This document shows, piece after piece, positions 25,450 to 35,300 of a stretch of 53,171 nt of DNA. The position numbers were made by a program, and so were the translations under genes. The notes beneath the pieces are model-generated. The model did not search any database. It saw only the letters and a list, made by a program, of their open reading frames with translations, and was not told the DNA's origin. The stretch's first letter is position 1; each line of letters starts with the position of its first letter. Origin of the DNA: Acidobacteriaceae bacterium (GTDB lineage: Bacteria; Acidobacteriota; Terriglobia; Terriglobales; Acidobacteriaceae); contig PLHP01000319.1 of NCBI GenBank assembly GCA_003138955.1, positions 1-53,171 on the forward strand. The letters run 5' to 3'.

Positions 25450-26226
25450 TCAGTTCCAAGAATACGTTTCCAGGCGAGAATGACAGCGATCGAGAGCCAC
25501 CGTCGCGCGAAAGCCGTCGACCACACTGAGGTCTGCCAGAAACCATCGTTTCCCGGCTTCCGTGTTTCCATTGATTTCTTCAAGTTCCGGATCGAGATCG
25601 GGGTGAGTGGTGACGGAAAAATCCGCCAGCGGAAAGGAAAGGCCGTCACCGGTGGCCTTCAGGAAGGCTTCTTTACGCGTCCAGCAGGCAAAGAAGCCCG
25701 GCACGCGAAGACGATCCGACAATGCCTGAAGTCCGGCCCGTTCGCGAAGCGAGAAGAATTGCTCAGCCAGCGCTGTGATGTCGACGTCGCCGCGGATTTT
25801 TTCGATGTCGACGCCTAGCCGGTGCTCAGATCCAACTGCAATCACCGCCATATTTGCCGAGTGGGATACATTGAACTGCAGCACGTGTGGATTCTGCTCC
25901 GCTGCGAGCTGAGGCTTGCCGCTGGTTAGATATTCGAAACGAATCTCGGCCGCGGGAATCGCCAGGTAACCGGCAAGTATGGCTCGAAGTGCAGAACGGC
26001 ATTGAGTGAAGTGAATCTGATCATTCTCGAAGTGGAATCGGCCAGCGCGGGCGATCTCATCGGGAGACAGAGCGCTGGCCTCGACGGCTACGGCCGCCGG
26101 TTCGTCAAGACGCACTCTCCAGACGTCAACGCATCCAGTGGGAAACGCCGGCGTGGAATGGGCTTGCGACCACAAAGTGTCGAGGCGTTGCTTCGTGTTA
26201 CCGGCAGGCGCGCTGACTTCCTTCAT
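25450..26226 (-). CDS. Sfp-type 4'-phosphopantetheinyl transferase
   Basis: A 258-aa cytoplasmic enzyme that moves phosphopantetheine from CoA onto the Ser of carrier proteins. The three family motifs are present: FNVSHSANMAVIAV (118-131), GVDIEKI with Mg-binding Asp and Glu (138-144), and CWTRKEAFLKATGDG (181-195). The length matches Sfp. It is the dedicated activator for the PCP and ACP domains at 16.4-23.6 kb and 29.3-37.1 kb, and its position between the two synthetase units supports that. The start is an ATG. It is co-oriented with the epimerase, with a 124-base gap. Confidence 0.95.
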   Translation of the reverse strand: MKEVSAPAGNTKQRLDTLWSQAHSTPAFPTGCVDVWRVRLDEPAAVAVEASALSPDEIARAGRFHFENDQIHFTQCRSALRAILAGYLAIPAAEIRFEYLTSGKPQLAAEQNPHVLQFNVSHSANMAVIAVGSEHRLGVDIEKIRGDVDITALAEQFFSLRERAGLQALSDRLRVPGFFACWTRKEAFLKATGDGLSFPLADFSVTTHPDLDPELEEINGNTEAGKRWFLADLSVVDGFRATVALDRCHSRLETYSWN

Positions 26227-26350
26227 CTTGCCTGGTCCTAGTCACTAGTCGCTGTCTTGATCGTGGTCCGTGGCGGTCATGTTTTCCAGATTGCGGCCTG
26301 CATATTGTAAAACGTGCCGTACCAGTCCTCACAGGAATCGTTCCGGGCTG

Positions 26351-27409
26351 CTAGTCAGCGAGTACGGCGGCGATTCTCTCGCCCGCGTGACCGTCCCAAA
26401 GCGGAGGGATGGTCCCCTTCTTTGCCTGGCCGGCGAGGACTCGGGAGAGTTCGGACCTGAGTTTGTCGGGATCGCGTCCGACAAGAACATTGGTTCCGAA
26501 AGTGACTGTGACTGGACGCTCGGTGTTCTCGCGCAGGGTCAGGCAGGGCACCCCCAGATAAGTAGTCTCTTCCTGAATGCCTCCGGAATCGGTAATCACC
26601 ACGGTGGCACGCGATTGCAGGCCAAGAAAGTCCACATACGACAGCGGATCGAGTATGCGCAATTGCTCGGCATTCAAACCAAAATCAGCAATTCTCTGCC
26701 GTGTTCTGGGGTGAGCAGGAAAGATGACAGCTAGATCACGATTCACTTCGAGGAGCGACTGCAGGAGGCGTTTCAGCGTGGCGCCGTCGTCGACGTTGGC
26801 CGGCCGATGGAGCGTGACCAGCGCATAGCGTTCGGGAAGGCCGTTCTTGCTTTGCCGCTGCGCTACGGGCAGGAGCTTCACCAGAGAATCGATCATCACA
26901 TTGCCGACGCGGAAGATCTTCTCGGCGGGAATTCCCTCTTTCCGAAGATTAACGTCTCCGTCCTCGGAAGGCGTAAACAGCAGATCTGCGAGCTGATCGG
27001 TGACCAGCCGGTTGATTTCCTCCGGCATGGTGCGGTCGAAGGAGCGCAGTCCAGCCTCGACGTGGCCGACGCGCACTCCGAGCTTGGCGCAGACCAGAGC
27101 GGTGGCGACCGTTGAGTTGACGTCGCCATAGACCAGCACAATGTCGGGCTGGCGTTCGAGCAGCACCGGCTCGAAACGAGTCATGATTTCGGCCGTCTGC
27201 CGCGCGTGCGTCCCGGAGCCCACCGCCAGGTTGACATCCGGAGCCGGGATGCCAAGCTGCTCAAAAAACACGTCCGACATATTCGCATCGTAGTGCTGGC
27301 CGGTGTGGACCAGGGTCTGGACCACGTGTTTGCGCGTTTTGAGCGCGTTCATCACGGGCGCCACTTTCATGAAATTCGGGCGGGCACCCACGATGTGAAA
27401 TACGTTCAC
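26351..27409 (-). CDS. wecB: UDP-N-acetylglucosamine 2-epimerase (non-hydrolysing)
   Basis: A 352-aa cytoplasmic enzyme that interconverts UDP-GlcNAc and UDP-ManNAc, supplying ManNAc-type sugar for surface polysaccharide. GT-B fold with HIVGARPNFMK at the N-terminus, HTGQHYD, GHVEAGLRS, MPEEINR, VTLHRPAN and TDSGGIQEE, all characteristic of WecB/MnaA. GTG at 27409 is chosen because it immediately precedes the first beta strand and has GGAG 5 bases upstream; a TTG 15 bases earlier is possible. It lies between the PPTase and the second FemAB gene, all on the minus strand. Confidence 0.95.
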   Translation of the reverse strand: MNVFHIVGARPNFMKVAPVMNALKTRKHVVQTLVHTGQHYDANMSDVFFEQLGIPAPDVNLAVGSGTHARQTAEIMTRFEPVLLERQPDIVLVYGDVNSTVATALVCAKLGVRVGHVEAGLRSFDRTMPEEINRLVTDQLADLLFTPSEDGDVNLRKEGIPAEKIFRVGNVMIDSLVKLLPVAQRQSKNGLPERYALVTLHRPANVDDGATLKRLLQSLLEVNRDLAVIFPAHPRTRQRIADFGLNAEQLRILDPLSYVDFLGLQSRATVVITDSGGIQEETTYLGVPCLTLRENTERPVTVTFGTNVLVGRDPDKLRSELSRVLAGQAKKGTIPPLWDGHAGERIAAVLAD

Positions 27410-27589
27410 GAATTCTCCGACCAACGATCAACGACAACCTGGATTTCAATTATCTGAAACTGAACGATCTGATGATAATAGCAGGAGAGCGGGGGGGTAA
27501 TTCGGGCCAATTCGGCACCTGCGTTCAGCAAGGTGGTGGGAAGAGTTCATGCGGGTCGTGCTCGCCGCCAGTTCTGAACTCGCGGTGCT

Positions 27590-28675
27590 CTATCCGACAT
27601 GTTTGTACAAAAGTTTACCAACCGTTTCCAGAGCTATATCTGGGGAAATTGAGACCACGCGCCTTGCCAACATTTTCTTCCAGACGCCGGGGAGTCCTGC
27701 CCGCACCTTCGGATAACTCCAGTAATGTATTACCGTTGCAGTGGCACCCCAGCGCTCCTTGAAAGCGATCAGCCCCAAATTGTCAATATCTGAGCGGCCC
27801 ATCTCAAGCTCCTCGAAGCCGTGGTCCCTCGCCTCTTGGAGGGTTTTCCAAAACAATAACGCTGTTCCGCCGAGCTTATTAAACGCTGCGTTGCTGCAAC
27901 CATACTTGTAAATCATGGATTTCTTGTGCGAAAGAGTAAGAATGCTGGCAACAGCTGTGCGAGCCTTAAAGGCCACACGAATCTTAATGTCGTTCCCAAA
28001 GGCAGCGATCAAACCGCGAAACCAGTTGATTGGCTGCGGTGGCAGGCCTTTCCGGCGGCGAGTCATGACCAGAAGCCGATAAAACTTCCGCAGCAACTCC
28101 TCCGACGTTCCTTCCTCGTACTGCCGCTTTTCGCGTTCGGCACGACGAATCTTCCTTCTCACGCAATCTTTGTGGAAGTTAAGAAACAATTCCTCCGTGG
28201 CTGGACGCAGATTCAGGCGATGCAGCAAATACGTACCTCCCCTGCTTAATTCGATACGGCCACTCGGCTGGTAAGAGACAGGTCTAATCTCGATGTACTT
28301 GCACTTTTTCTCGGCGACCTCTCGTTTCATGTGCAGAAGCATTTCGTCGAGTTCCTCCGACCGGTGGACCAAGGGGTCGCAATGATCAGAAAAGGGCAGA
28401 GACACCAAGCGTCGACCTGTCAACCAGCTGTTGATCCGACAGAAAACAAGGCCGTTCGACAGGTGGGCATCGGGAGGACAGGTCGTCACAACGACAGGTT
28501 CGTAGCCGTACACAGCGCGCAACACTCGGAGCCAGTTCGGACTATGAAATAGTGACGCCCGTGGGTGTTCTGCAACCAAAGCCGCCCAGCGGGGGTCCGA
28601 AAGCGGATCAACCTTGTAACAACCCGAGGGTGAAACGGGAAACGTTTCGGTTGCACATTGGGTTCCTGAGTCCAT
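27590..28675 (-). CDS. FemAB-like GNAT acyltransferase, paralogue without PilZ
   Basis: A 361-aa protein colinear with residues about 130-475 of the PilZ-FemAB fusion at 14112-15539, sharing SLPFSDHC-PLV, YLLHRLNLR, HKDCVRRKIRRAERE, YKYGCSN, GGTALLFWKTLQEA, ELEMGRSD and AFKERWGA. Similar proteins occur in exosortase-associated EPS loci and are thought to transfer aminoacyl or acyl groups to glycan or peptide. Here the domain stands alone, with only about 20 residues before the conserved region, so it would not respond to c-di-GMP directly. ATG start; a short upstream frame overlaps its beginning. The two paralogues lie on either side of the first NRPS operon. Confidence 0.85.
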   Translation of the reverse strand: MDSGTQCATETFPVSPSGCYKVDPLSDPRWAALVAEHPRASLFHSPNWLRVLRAVYGYEPVVVTTCPPDAHLSNGLVFCRINSWLTGRRLVSLPFSDHCDPLVHRSEELDEMLLHMKREVAEKKCKYIEIRPVSYQPSGRIELSRGGTYLLHRLNLRPATEELFLNFHKDCVRRKIRRAEREKRQYEEGTSEELLRKFYRLLVMTRRRKGLPPQPINWFRGLIAAFGNDIKIRVAFKARTAVASILTLSHKKSMIYKYGCSNAAFNKLGGTALLFWKTLQEARDHGFEELEMGRSDIDNLGLIAFKERWGATATVIHYWSYPKVRAGLPGVWKKMLARRVVSISPDIALETVGKLLYKHVG

Positions 28676-28787
28676 ACCAGACCATCCCTTCGACCTGGAT
28701 ATCGGCCGGAATTTCCTTTTTGATCTCCGAAAGCGGCACCTTGGTACCCCATCTCGCCTCTTCGTGACATTCTAAATGGTTTTTCAT
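28608..28787 (-). other. Short conserved frame overlapping the start of the second FemAB gene
   Basis: A 59-codon frame from an ATG at 28787 contains CHEEARWGTKV and EIKKEIPAD, resembling the frame preceding the PilZ-FemAB gene (CREPARWAYNG, DVKKEIPD). It runs 68 bases into the FemAB gene in another frame. The ribosome site is weak. Either a small conserved gene or the remnant of an N-terminal extension. Confidence 0.35.
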
Positions 28788-29010
28788 CGCGGGTACCCCC
28801 GTCGGTCTCGCCATCCGCGCAGACACGACCGGAATCGCCCCCTTTTTCTTCCCCTCAGTCAATTTCTTGATCGGAACGCCATAAACGCGCACGAACTGCG
28901 GGAATGCAATCCCATTACCGCACGGTAGGCTCGAATCAAGCCGCATCGCGAGCCCCAACTACTCGGTGTACGGGCAGTCCCTATGGGGCCCTTTTTTCAG
29001 CGGCGGACAG

Positions 29011-29226
29011 CTAGTTTACGGGCAATGCGTGGGCTCGGAGTTCTGAGGCCATGCAAATCAAGAAGCACACCACACTGACCTCAAGCAGATTCCGCTGCGA
29101 TAGACGCATCGCCGTGAACAGCGTCGTTGCAATGTTAAGGTGGAACAAGCCTCCACATACCAACACGATCCAACCGGCGTAGTAGGTAACCCTGCCAATC
29201 AACTGCAGACGAATAACGTGACTCAT
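29011..29226 (-). CDS. Small two-helix membrane protein
   Basis: A 71-aa protein with two hydrophobic segments (about 13-34 and 48-60) and a short soluble end. The ATG is preceded by AAGGAGGG with good spacing, which makes it a convincing gene despite its size. No family assigned. It lies just downstream of the NRPS-PKS gene on the same strand (111-base gap) and upstream of FemAB. Confidence 0.65.
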   Translation of the reverse strand: MSHVIRLQLIGRVTYYAGWIVLVCGGLFHLNIATTLFTAMRLSQRNLLEVSVVCFLICMASELRAHALPVN

Positions 29227-29337
29227 GGTGAAACCCTCCTTGGATGCACAGGGCCCCGAACGGGCCGCTCCGATTTACCTCCCCGCGATAGGACAACTGA
29301 TTTCATCTTACTCTTAGGGGGACTCGGGAAAGCGAGA

Positions 29338-32300
29338 CTAATCTGTTGTAACGAGTTCCAAACTAGGTTCGTGCACAGCAATTGTCGATTCTTTTATCGC
29401 CCGGTCAAGGCAACCGCGCAAGAGGCTAGCCAGTTGCCCAACATAGGGCTCTACGAGGCTGCCGCGGGGGCTGATTGGAAGCTTGAAGAGCCGAACGCCA
29501 CCTTGCGCAACCTCTCCCCAGCCACCCAATTGAGTGTGATAACCCGCCAGATGACGCTCCGCCAGGAAGAGAGTCAATTCCCCGGGATAGGGCCTGACGT
29601 CGTATTGAGCAAGGGCTTCTTCGTAGATGTCCGCAAGTTTGGCTTGGGGCGCGGCCGCAGCGGCATTAAGCAGAAGGCGATTCCGAAGACGGGCCCAACC
29701 AAAACGAGCGGATGCTTTTATTCGGGTAATCTCGACGCGAAGTTTTTCCATGAAAAAGGCGACTTTGCCTGCGCCCTCCGCTGCGAAGAGATTGTGGAGG
29801 TGAAAGTAGGGGTTGAGGATAAGACGATTGATAAAGTTCTGGTGCAACGGGAGCGGCCAGCGCAGGGCGCGGATATTGTAAATCTCAATCAGGGCTACGA
29901 GGCCCACGGTCTCGCCCGATTCGATGAGTTGCCGTGCCATTTCTAGGGCCAGCGTGCCACCCAGGCAGTACCCGCCCAGCATGTAGGGACCATGCGGTTG
30001 TACTTGACGGATCTCGTCGATATAACGGCGTGCCACATGTTCGAAACGGCCGTCGACCGGAGAACGTCCGTCGAGACCGGCGGATTGCAAACCGAAGACG
30101 GGCTGATCGGCGCCGAGATGGGCAGCCAGGGAACGATAGAGCAAGACGTTGCCTTCCGCGGCGTGCACGAGAAAAAGCGGCGGCCGATCATTGGATCGGG
30201 ATCGGCGGGGTCGATTGATGGCCACGAGGGATTGCCAGTCTTCTTTCTTGCTGCCCCGGATCAGAACACTCGCCAGCATCCGCGGGGTACAGGCATCGTA
30301 GAGGGTCGCGAGCGGTGCGGTGCACCCCAACTCGCTCTGAATCACGGCAAACAACTGCGCCGCAGCGATGGAGTGGCCGCCCAGGGCAAAGAAATCATCG
30401 TCTGGCCCAATCTTGCGGATGTCCAATACGCGCTGCCAAAGCGGGAGCAGCGCTCGGAGCAATGCGGGCTCCGCCATCGTTGCAAATCTCGTGGAGCTTG
30501 CCGGTGAATCTGAGAATTGCCGTGGCAGCTCTGGGGCCGAAGTCGGAACGGCCGTGAGGGATCTGTCAGCAGCCTCCCGATTTGAGGCATGAGTGTAAAC
30601 AATTTCAGTTGCAGCAGAAGCATCGCCACGCTTGAGCCGGGCAAGATCCAGAACTTCCCGCGAGGGATCTGCCGCAAGGTCCCGCAAGATGGAACCGAAC
30701 GTTGTGAGCCATGCTCGTATGGTGATTTCCTCAAAAAGCTTGATGTCGTAGTGGCAGCGCAGCTCCAGTTTCTCTTCCATCTCGACCGCATTCAAATACA
30801 ACTCGAACGATTCGTAGCCTTTGGGGTTGGCATCGTAGTCGACGGTAAATCCGGATTGCGGCAATTCGTTGGGCTTAAACTTCTTGACGTTGGTGAGGCC
30901 AGTCGAGATCGGGGAAATGCCGAGCGCGGGCACGACTGGACGCAGGTCTTCCAGTAAGCTCACCATCGTGAAGTTGGCATGGTCTAGCGCAGCAAGAAGC
31001 TCGCCTTGTACTCTCTGGAGAAAAGCGCTGACGGCTTCGCCTTCGCGTAATCCCACAACGAAGGGGAGAAGACTTACACAGTGTCCGACGAGACCGGGCT
31101 GGCCGATGACCGGTTGTTCCGCAGTTGGCAGAGCGATAACAAAACGGCGCTGCTGTGAAATGCGGGCCAGAAGGATGGCCAAGGAACTGAGAAGGACAGC
31201 GAAGAAGCTGCAGCCTTCGTTTGCTCCTAGCGCTCTGAGGTTTTCAACCACCGGGGCCGGAATGGAGCGATCGAGACGGCGCGCAGTGAATTCACGCCGC
31301 GCGCTCCGAGGGTGATTGGTCGGAAGCACAAGCACGGGAAAACCATCCTTGAATTTCGAGTGCCAATAGCTGCCCGCTTCCTTGAATTCGTCAGAGCGGT
31401 GGAGCTCGGTTACGCTCTGTACGTAATCGACGTAACTCTTCGCCGGCTCCAGGGCTGCCTGTGCGCCCGAGATTTCTTCGGAATAGAAAGCGCAAAGATC
31501 GTGGATCATGACATCCAACGACCAACCATCGCAGATGATGTGGTGCGCGGTGAAGATAACCGCCGCGCGATCGGGGCCGAGCAAAACCATTTGGCAGCGG
31601 AACAACGGACCCGCAGGCAGGGGGAACGGCAAGGAGGTCTCATCGGCAATCAGTTTGCGGAGACGCTCCTCTTGCCGGGTTGGCTCGTTGATGGAAGAAA
31701 GATCGATGGAAGAAAGATCGGTTACCGGCATCGCGATTTTCTGCGCCGGGTTGATCTTCATCACCAGACCGGTTTCATCGAAGCTGGCGCGAAGAGCATC
31801 ATGCCGCCCAACTAAACGTTCCATGGCGCGCGCCATTTTCTCGATCGAGATGTTGCCGGTAAATCGCAACGTCATGGATTCGTTGTACGAGGCCGACAAA
31901 CGTTCGGAAAGGCGTGAGGAAGCATAGATGCCGCGCTGCGGAACAGTAGATTCAACCTCCAGGAGGCCGGAAGCCGCCGGAGCGGTGGTCGATGCGTTGT
32001 CTTTCGGCAGTGTGGCCACCACGGGTGTACCGGCGTCGGCAGCCGCGGCTGGATGATTCACGCCGGCCTTTTCGAGCAGGGTAACCAAGCGCGCGATGGT
32101 GCGTGCTTGATCGGCAACAACTTCCTCGAGCGCACTGCCGTTCGTGCGCACGTTCAGTCGGACTTCTGCAGCAGCAGGCGCAGCAGGAACATGCAGAGAG
32201 GCCGAGATGGCAGCGGTTTCCGCAAGAATGTCGGCAGGCAGGGTAGCGTCAAGATGCCCCGCAAGCATGTCAACGTTTGGCCACTGATTCATGAGCTGAC

Positions 32301-35300
32301 TGAAGCTGACCTTGGCAGAAAACTCCTTGCGGATGGCAAAAGCGACCTGCGTCAAGGATAAAGAATCGAATCCCTGCTCCATGAACGTAGCAGAGGTGCT
32401 GATCTGTGAGCGTTCGCGTCCGGAGACTGGTAAGAGGAGGTCAACCAGACGCGCAGCGAGGCGGTCTTTGCGTGAAGATGAGGGTGAAGCTAACGAGCTT
32501 CCTGAGGTAACGGTCTCCAGCGGCGCGGAGGAAGCCAATGGCTCAACGAATGGCTCGACTGAGGAACGAGTGGCCGAAGCGGAACTCGCGGCCTGGGGGC
32601 TTGGTGCAGCGGGTGCCACTGGCGCAGGGTCTACCCAGAACCGCTGCCGCTCAAAGGGATAAGTTGGCAAAGGTATGCGCCGACGGTCTTCGTGGGCATA
32701 GAAGGCATCCCAATCAATGGACACGCCGTTCTGCCAGAGAGACCCCAGGGCGAAAAGCAGGGTCGCCCACTCGGTGTTGTTCTCAGGCGTATCGGCAAAC
32801 GTGGGAATGGCTGTGCAGGGATGGTCGGGCGTGAACTGCTGGCGAGCCAACGAACATAGTGTGGAACGCGGTCCACATTCGAGGAAGAGGTCGTATCCCT
32901 CGTCTTTGAGACACTGGATTGCTTTCGAAAACTCCACGGTTGCCCGGGAATGGCGGGCCCAATAAGCGGGATCGGTGGCTTCTGCTGTGGTGATGGGGCG
33001 TCCCGTGACCGTCGAGACAAAGGGCCTCACCGGAGGGCGCAACTGGACTTTGGCGATGGCCTCGCGCAACGGCTCAACCATGGGATCCATCATGGCGGAG
33101 TGAAAGGCGTGCGAGGTATGCAGGCGGCGGCAGACCATCTTTTCCGCTCCGAGGTTTTCCGCTTCGAGTTGCTTCTGGAATTGGGCGACATCCGCTTCCG
33201 GACCCGACACGACACATAAAGCCGGAGCATTATTGGAAGCGATCTGAAGCGTAGCCGGAAGAATTTTCGCGACCGAATCTGCGCTGCCACTCACCGCCAT
33301 CATCGAACCACGCGGGAGGTTCTGCATTAAACGGCCCCGCAGCGCGATGATGCTGAGAGCGTCCTCAAGCTCCCACACGCCGGCGAGCGTGGCGGCGACA
33401 AATTCTCCGATGCTGTGCCCGGCCATCGTGGCAGGCTCGACACCCAGGCTCTGCCAGAAACGCGCCAGCGCGTATTCGATCACGAAAATGGAGGGCTGGG
33501 TGAAAAACGTGTCCTGCAGCGAGATTTGGGCGGTCTTCTCATCTCCACTTTGAGGATAAAGAATGTCACGCAAATCTCTGCCGAGATGGGGCTTGAGGTG
33601 TTCGCAACAATCGTCCACGACGGCGCGGAAGAGAGGCTCGTCCCGATAGAGGTTCAGGCCCATGTTGACGTACTGAGTGCCCTGGCCGCCGAAAAGAAAG
33701 ACGACCGGAGGATCCCGGCGTTCACAGCGTCTAGCGCTGCAGCGCAAAGGATTCGGTTGCGTGAGCAGTCTGGCGGCTTCGCCGGAATCGGCGGCGACCA
33801 CGAAACGCCGGTGGGCCATTTGCTTGCGCCCGGTTTGAAACGTGTAGGCCGCATCCGCAAAAGCTTCCGGCGCGGCACTCGCGAGATGCTCCGCCAATGC
33901 CCGGCTGTAGGCATCCAAGGCTGCCGGACTCTTGGCGGAGAGAGGCAAAAGCTGCAGCGGACGCGAAGCGCGCGCGCCCTTCGGCACGGGTGCTTCTTCG
34001 AGGATGACGTGTACGTTAGTCCCGCCAAAGCCAAACGAGCTGACCGCTGTGCGGCGCACTTCCTCTCCCCGAGGGAACGGGATGAGCTTGTCGGCCATGA
34101 TGAACGGGCTGCTGGCAAAATCGATCTTGGGATTCGGCGTTTTGAAATGGAGGGTCGGAGGAATCTGTTCGTAATGGAGAACGAGGGCCGCTTTGATCAG
34201 GCCCGCAACTCCCGCGGCATTGGTTGGATGCCCGATGTTTCCCTTGATGGAGCCGATATAGCAGAACTGCTTCTTGCCGGTCTTGCTCTCGAAAACTTTC
34301 TGCAGCGCTTCGAATTCAATGGGGTCGCCGACAGGAGTGCCCGTGCCGTGCGCCTCGATGTATCGAATGGTCTCGATAGGAACGTTGGCATTGGACTGGG
34401 CCAGGGCAATGGCATCCGCCTGGCCGTCCACGCTCGGGGCCAGAAAGGAAGCGGGGCGCGCACCGTTGTTGTTTTTACCGGTACCGCGAATAACGGCATA
34501 AATGGTATCGCCATCGGCGAGAGCGTCGGCGAGCCGCTTGAGCATGACCACGCCAGCACCGTCACAAAACATGGTTCCGGTGGCGTCCGCATCAAAAGGA
34601 CGGCAGTGGCCATCCTTGGCAAACGTGCCTCCCTCTTGATAGAGGAACCCGCTTTTTTGCGGAACCGTGATATCAACGCCGCCGGAGAGAGCGATATCGC
34701 ACTCATAGTCGAGCAGCGAGCGATAGGCCTGGTCCACCGTTAAGAGCGTGGTCGAGCAGGCGGTATTGACGCTGATCGCGGGCCCGCGGAGATCCAGGAG
34801 ATAGGCGGTCCGAAGCGCGATGTAATCTTTCTGGTTGCCGTACTCGACGGCGAGCTTGCCGGCCATGGCCATCAGATCGGGGTGGGTCAGGAGGTTGGTG
34901 GTGTAGTAGTGGTTGTCGCCGATGCCCGCAAACACGCCGATGCGCCCTTTGTAGCGCTCCGGGTCGTACCCTGCGTTTTCGAGCGCCTGCTGGGCGAGTT
35001 CGAGAAAGACGCGTTGTTGCGGATCCATGACCCTGGCTTCGAGCGGATTGATGCCAAAGAAGGCTGCATCGAAAAGATCCGCCCCCTCGATCAAACCTCG
35101 AGCGCGGATGTAGTCCGGATCACTGCGAAGATGTTCGTCAATGCCGGGGCCCAACTCTTCGGGTGTAAAAAAAGAAATGGATTCGACGGAATTGCAAAGG
35201 TTGCGCCAGAGCTGATCGAGGTTGGCCGCGCCCGGGAAGCGCCCGGTCATGCCGATCACCGCAACGGCAGCGCGCGCGCCGTCGTTCCCGTCTTGCGAAT

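Noticed and set aside
33415-34743. 442-codon plus-strand open frame
   Set aside because: It lies entirely antisense to the KS/AT region of the NRPS-PKS gene, has no recognisable domain, and arises from GC-rich codon bias.
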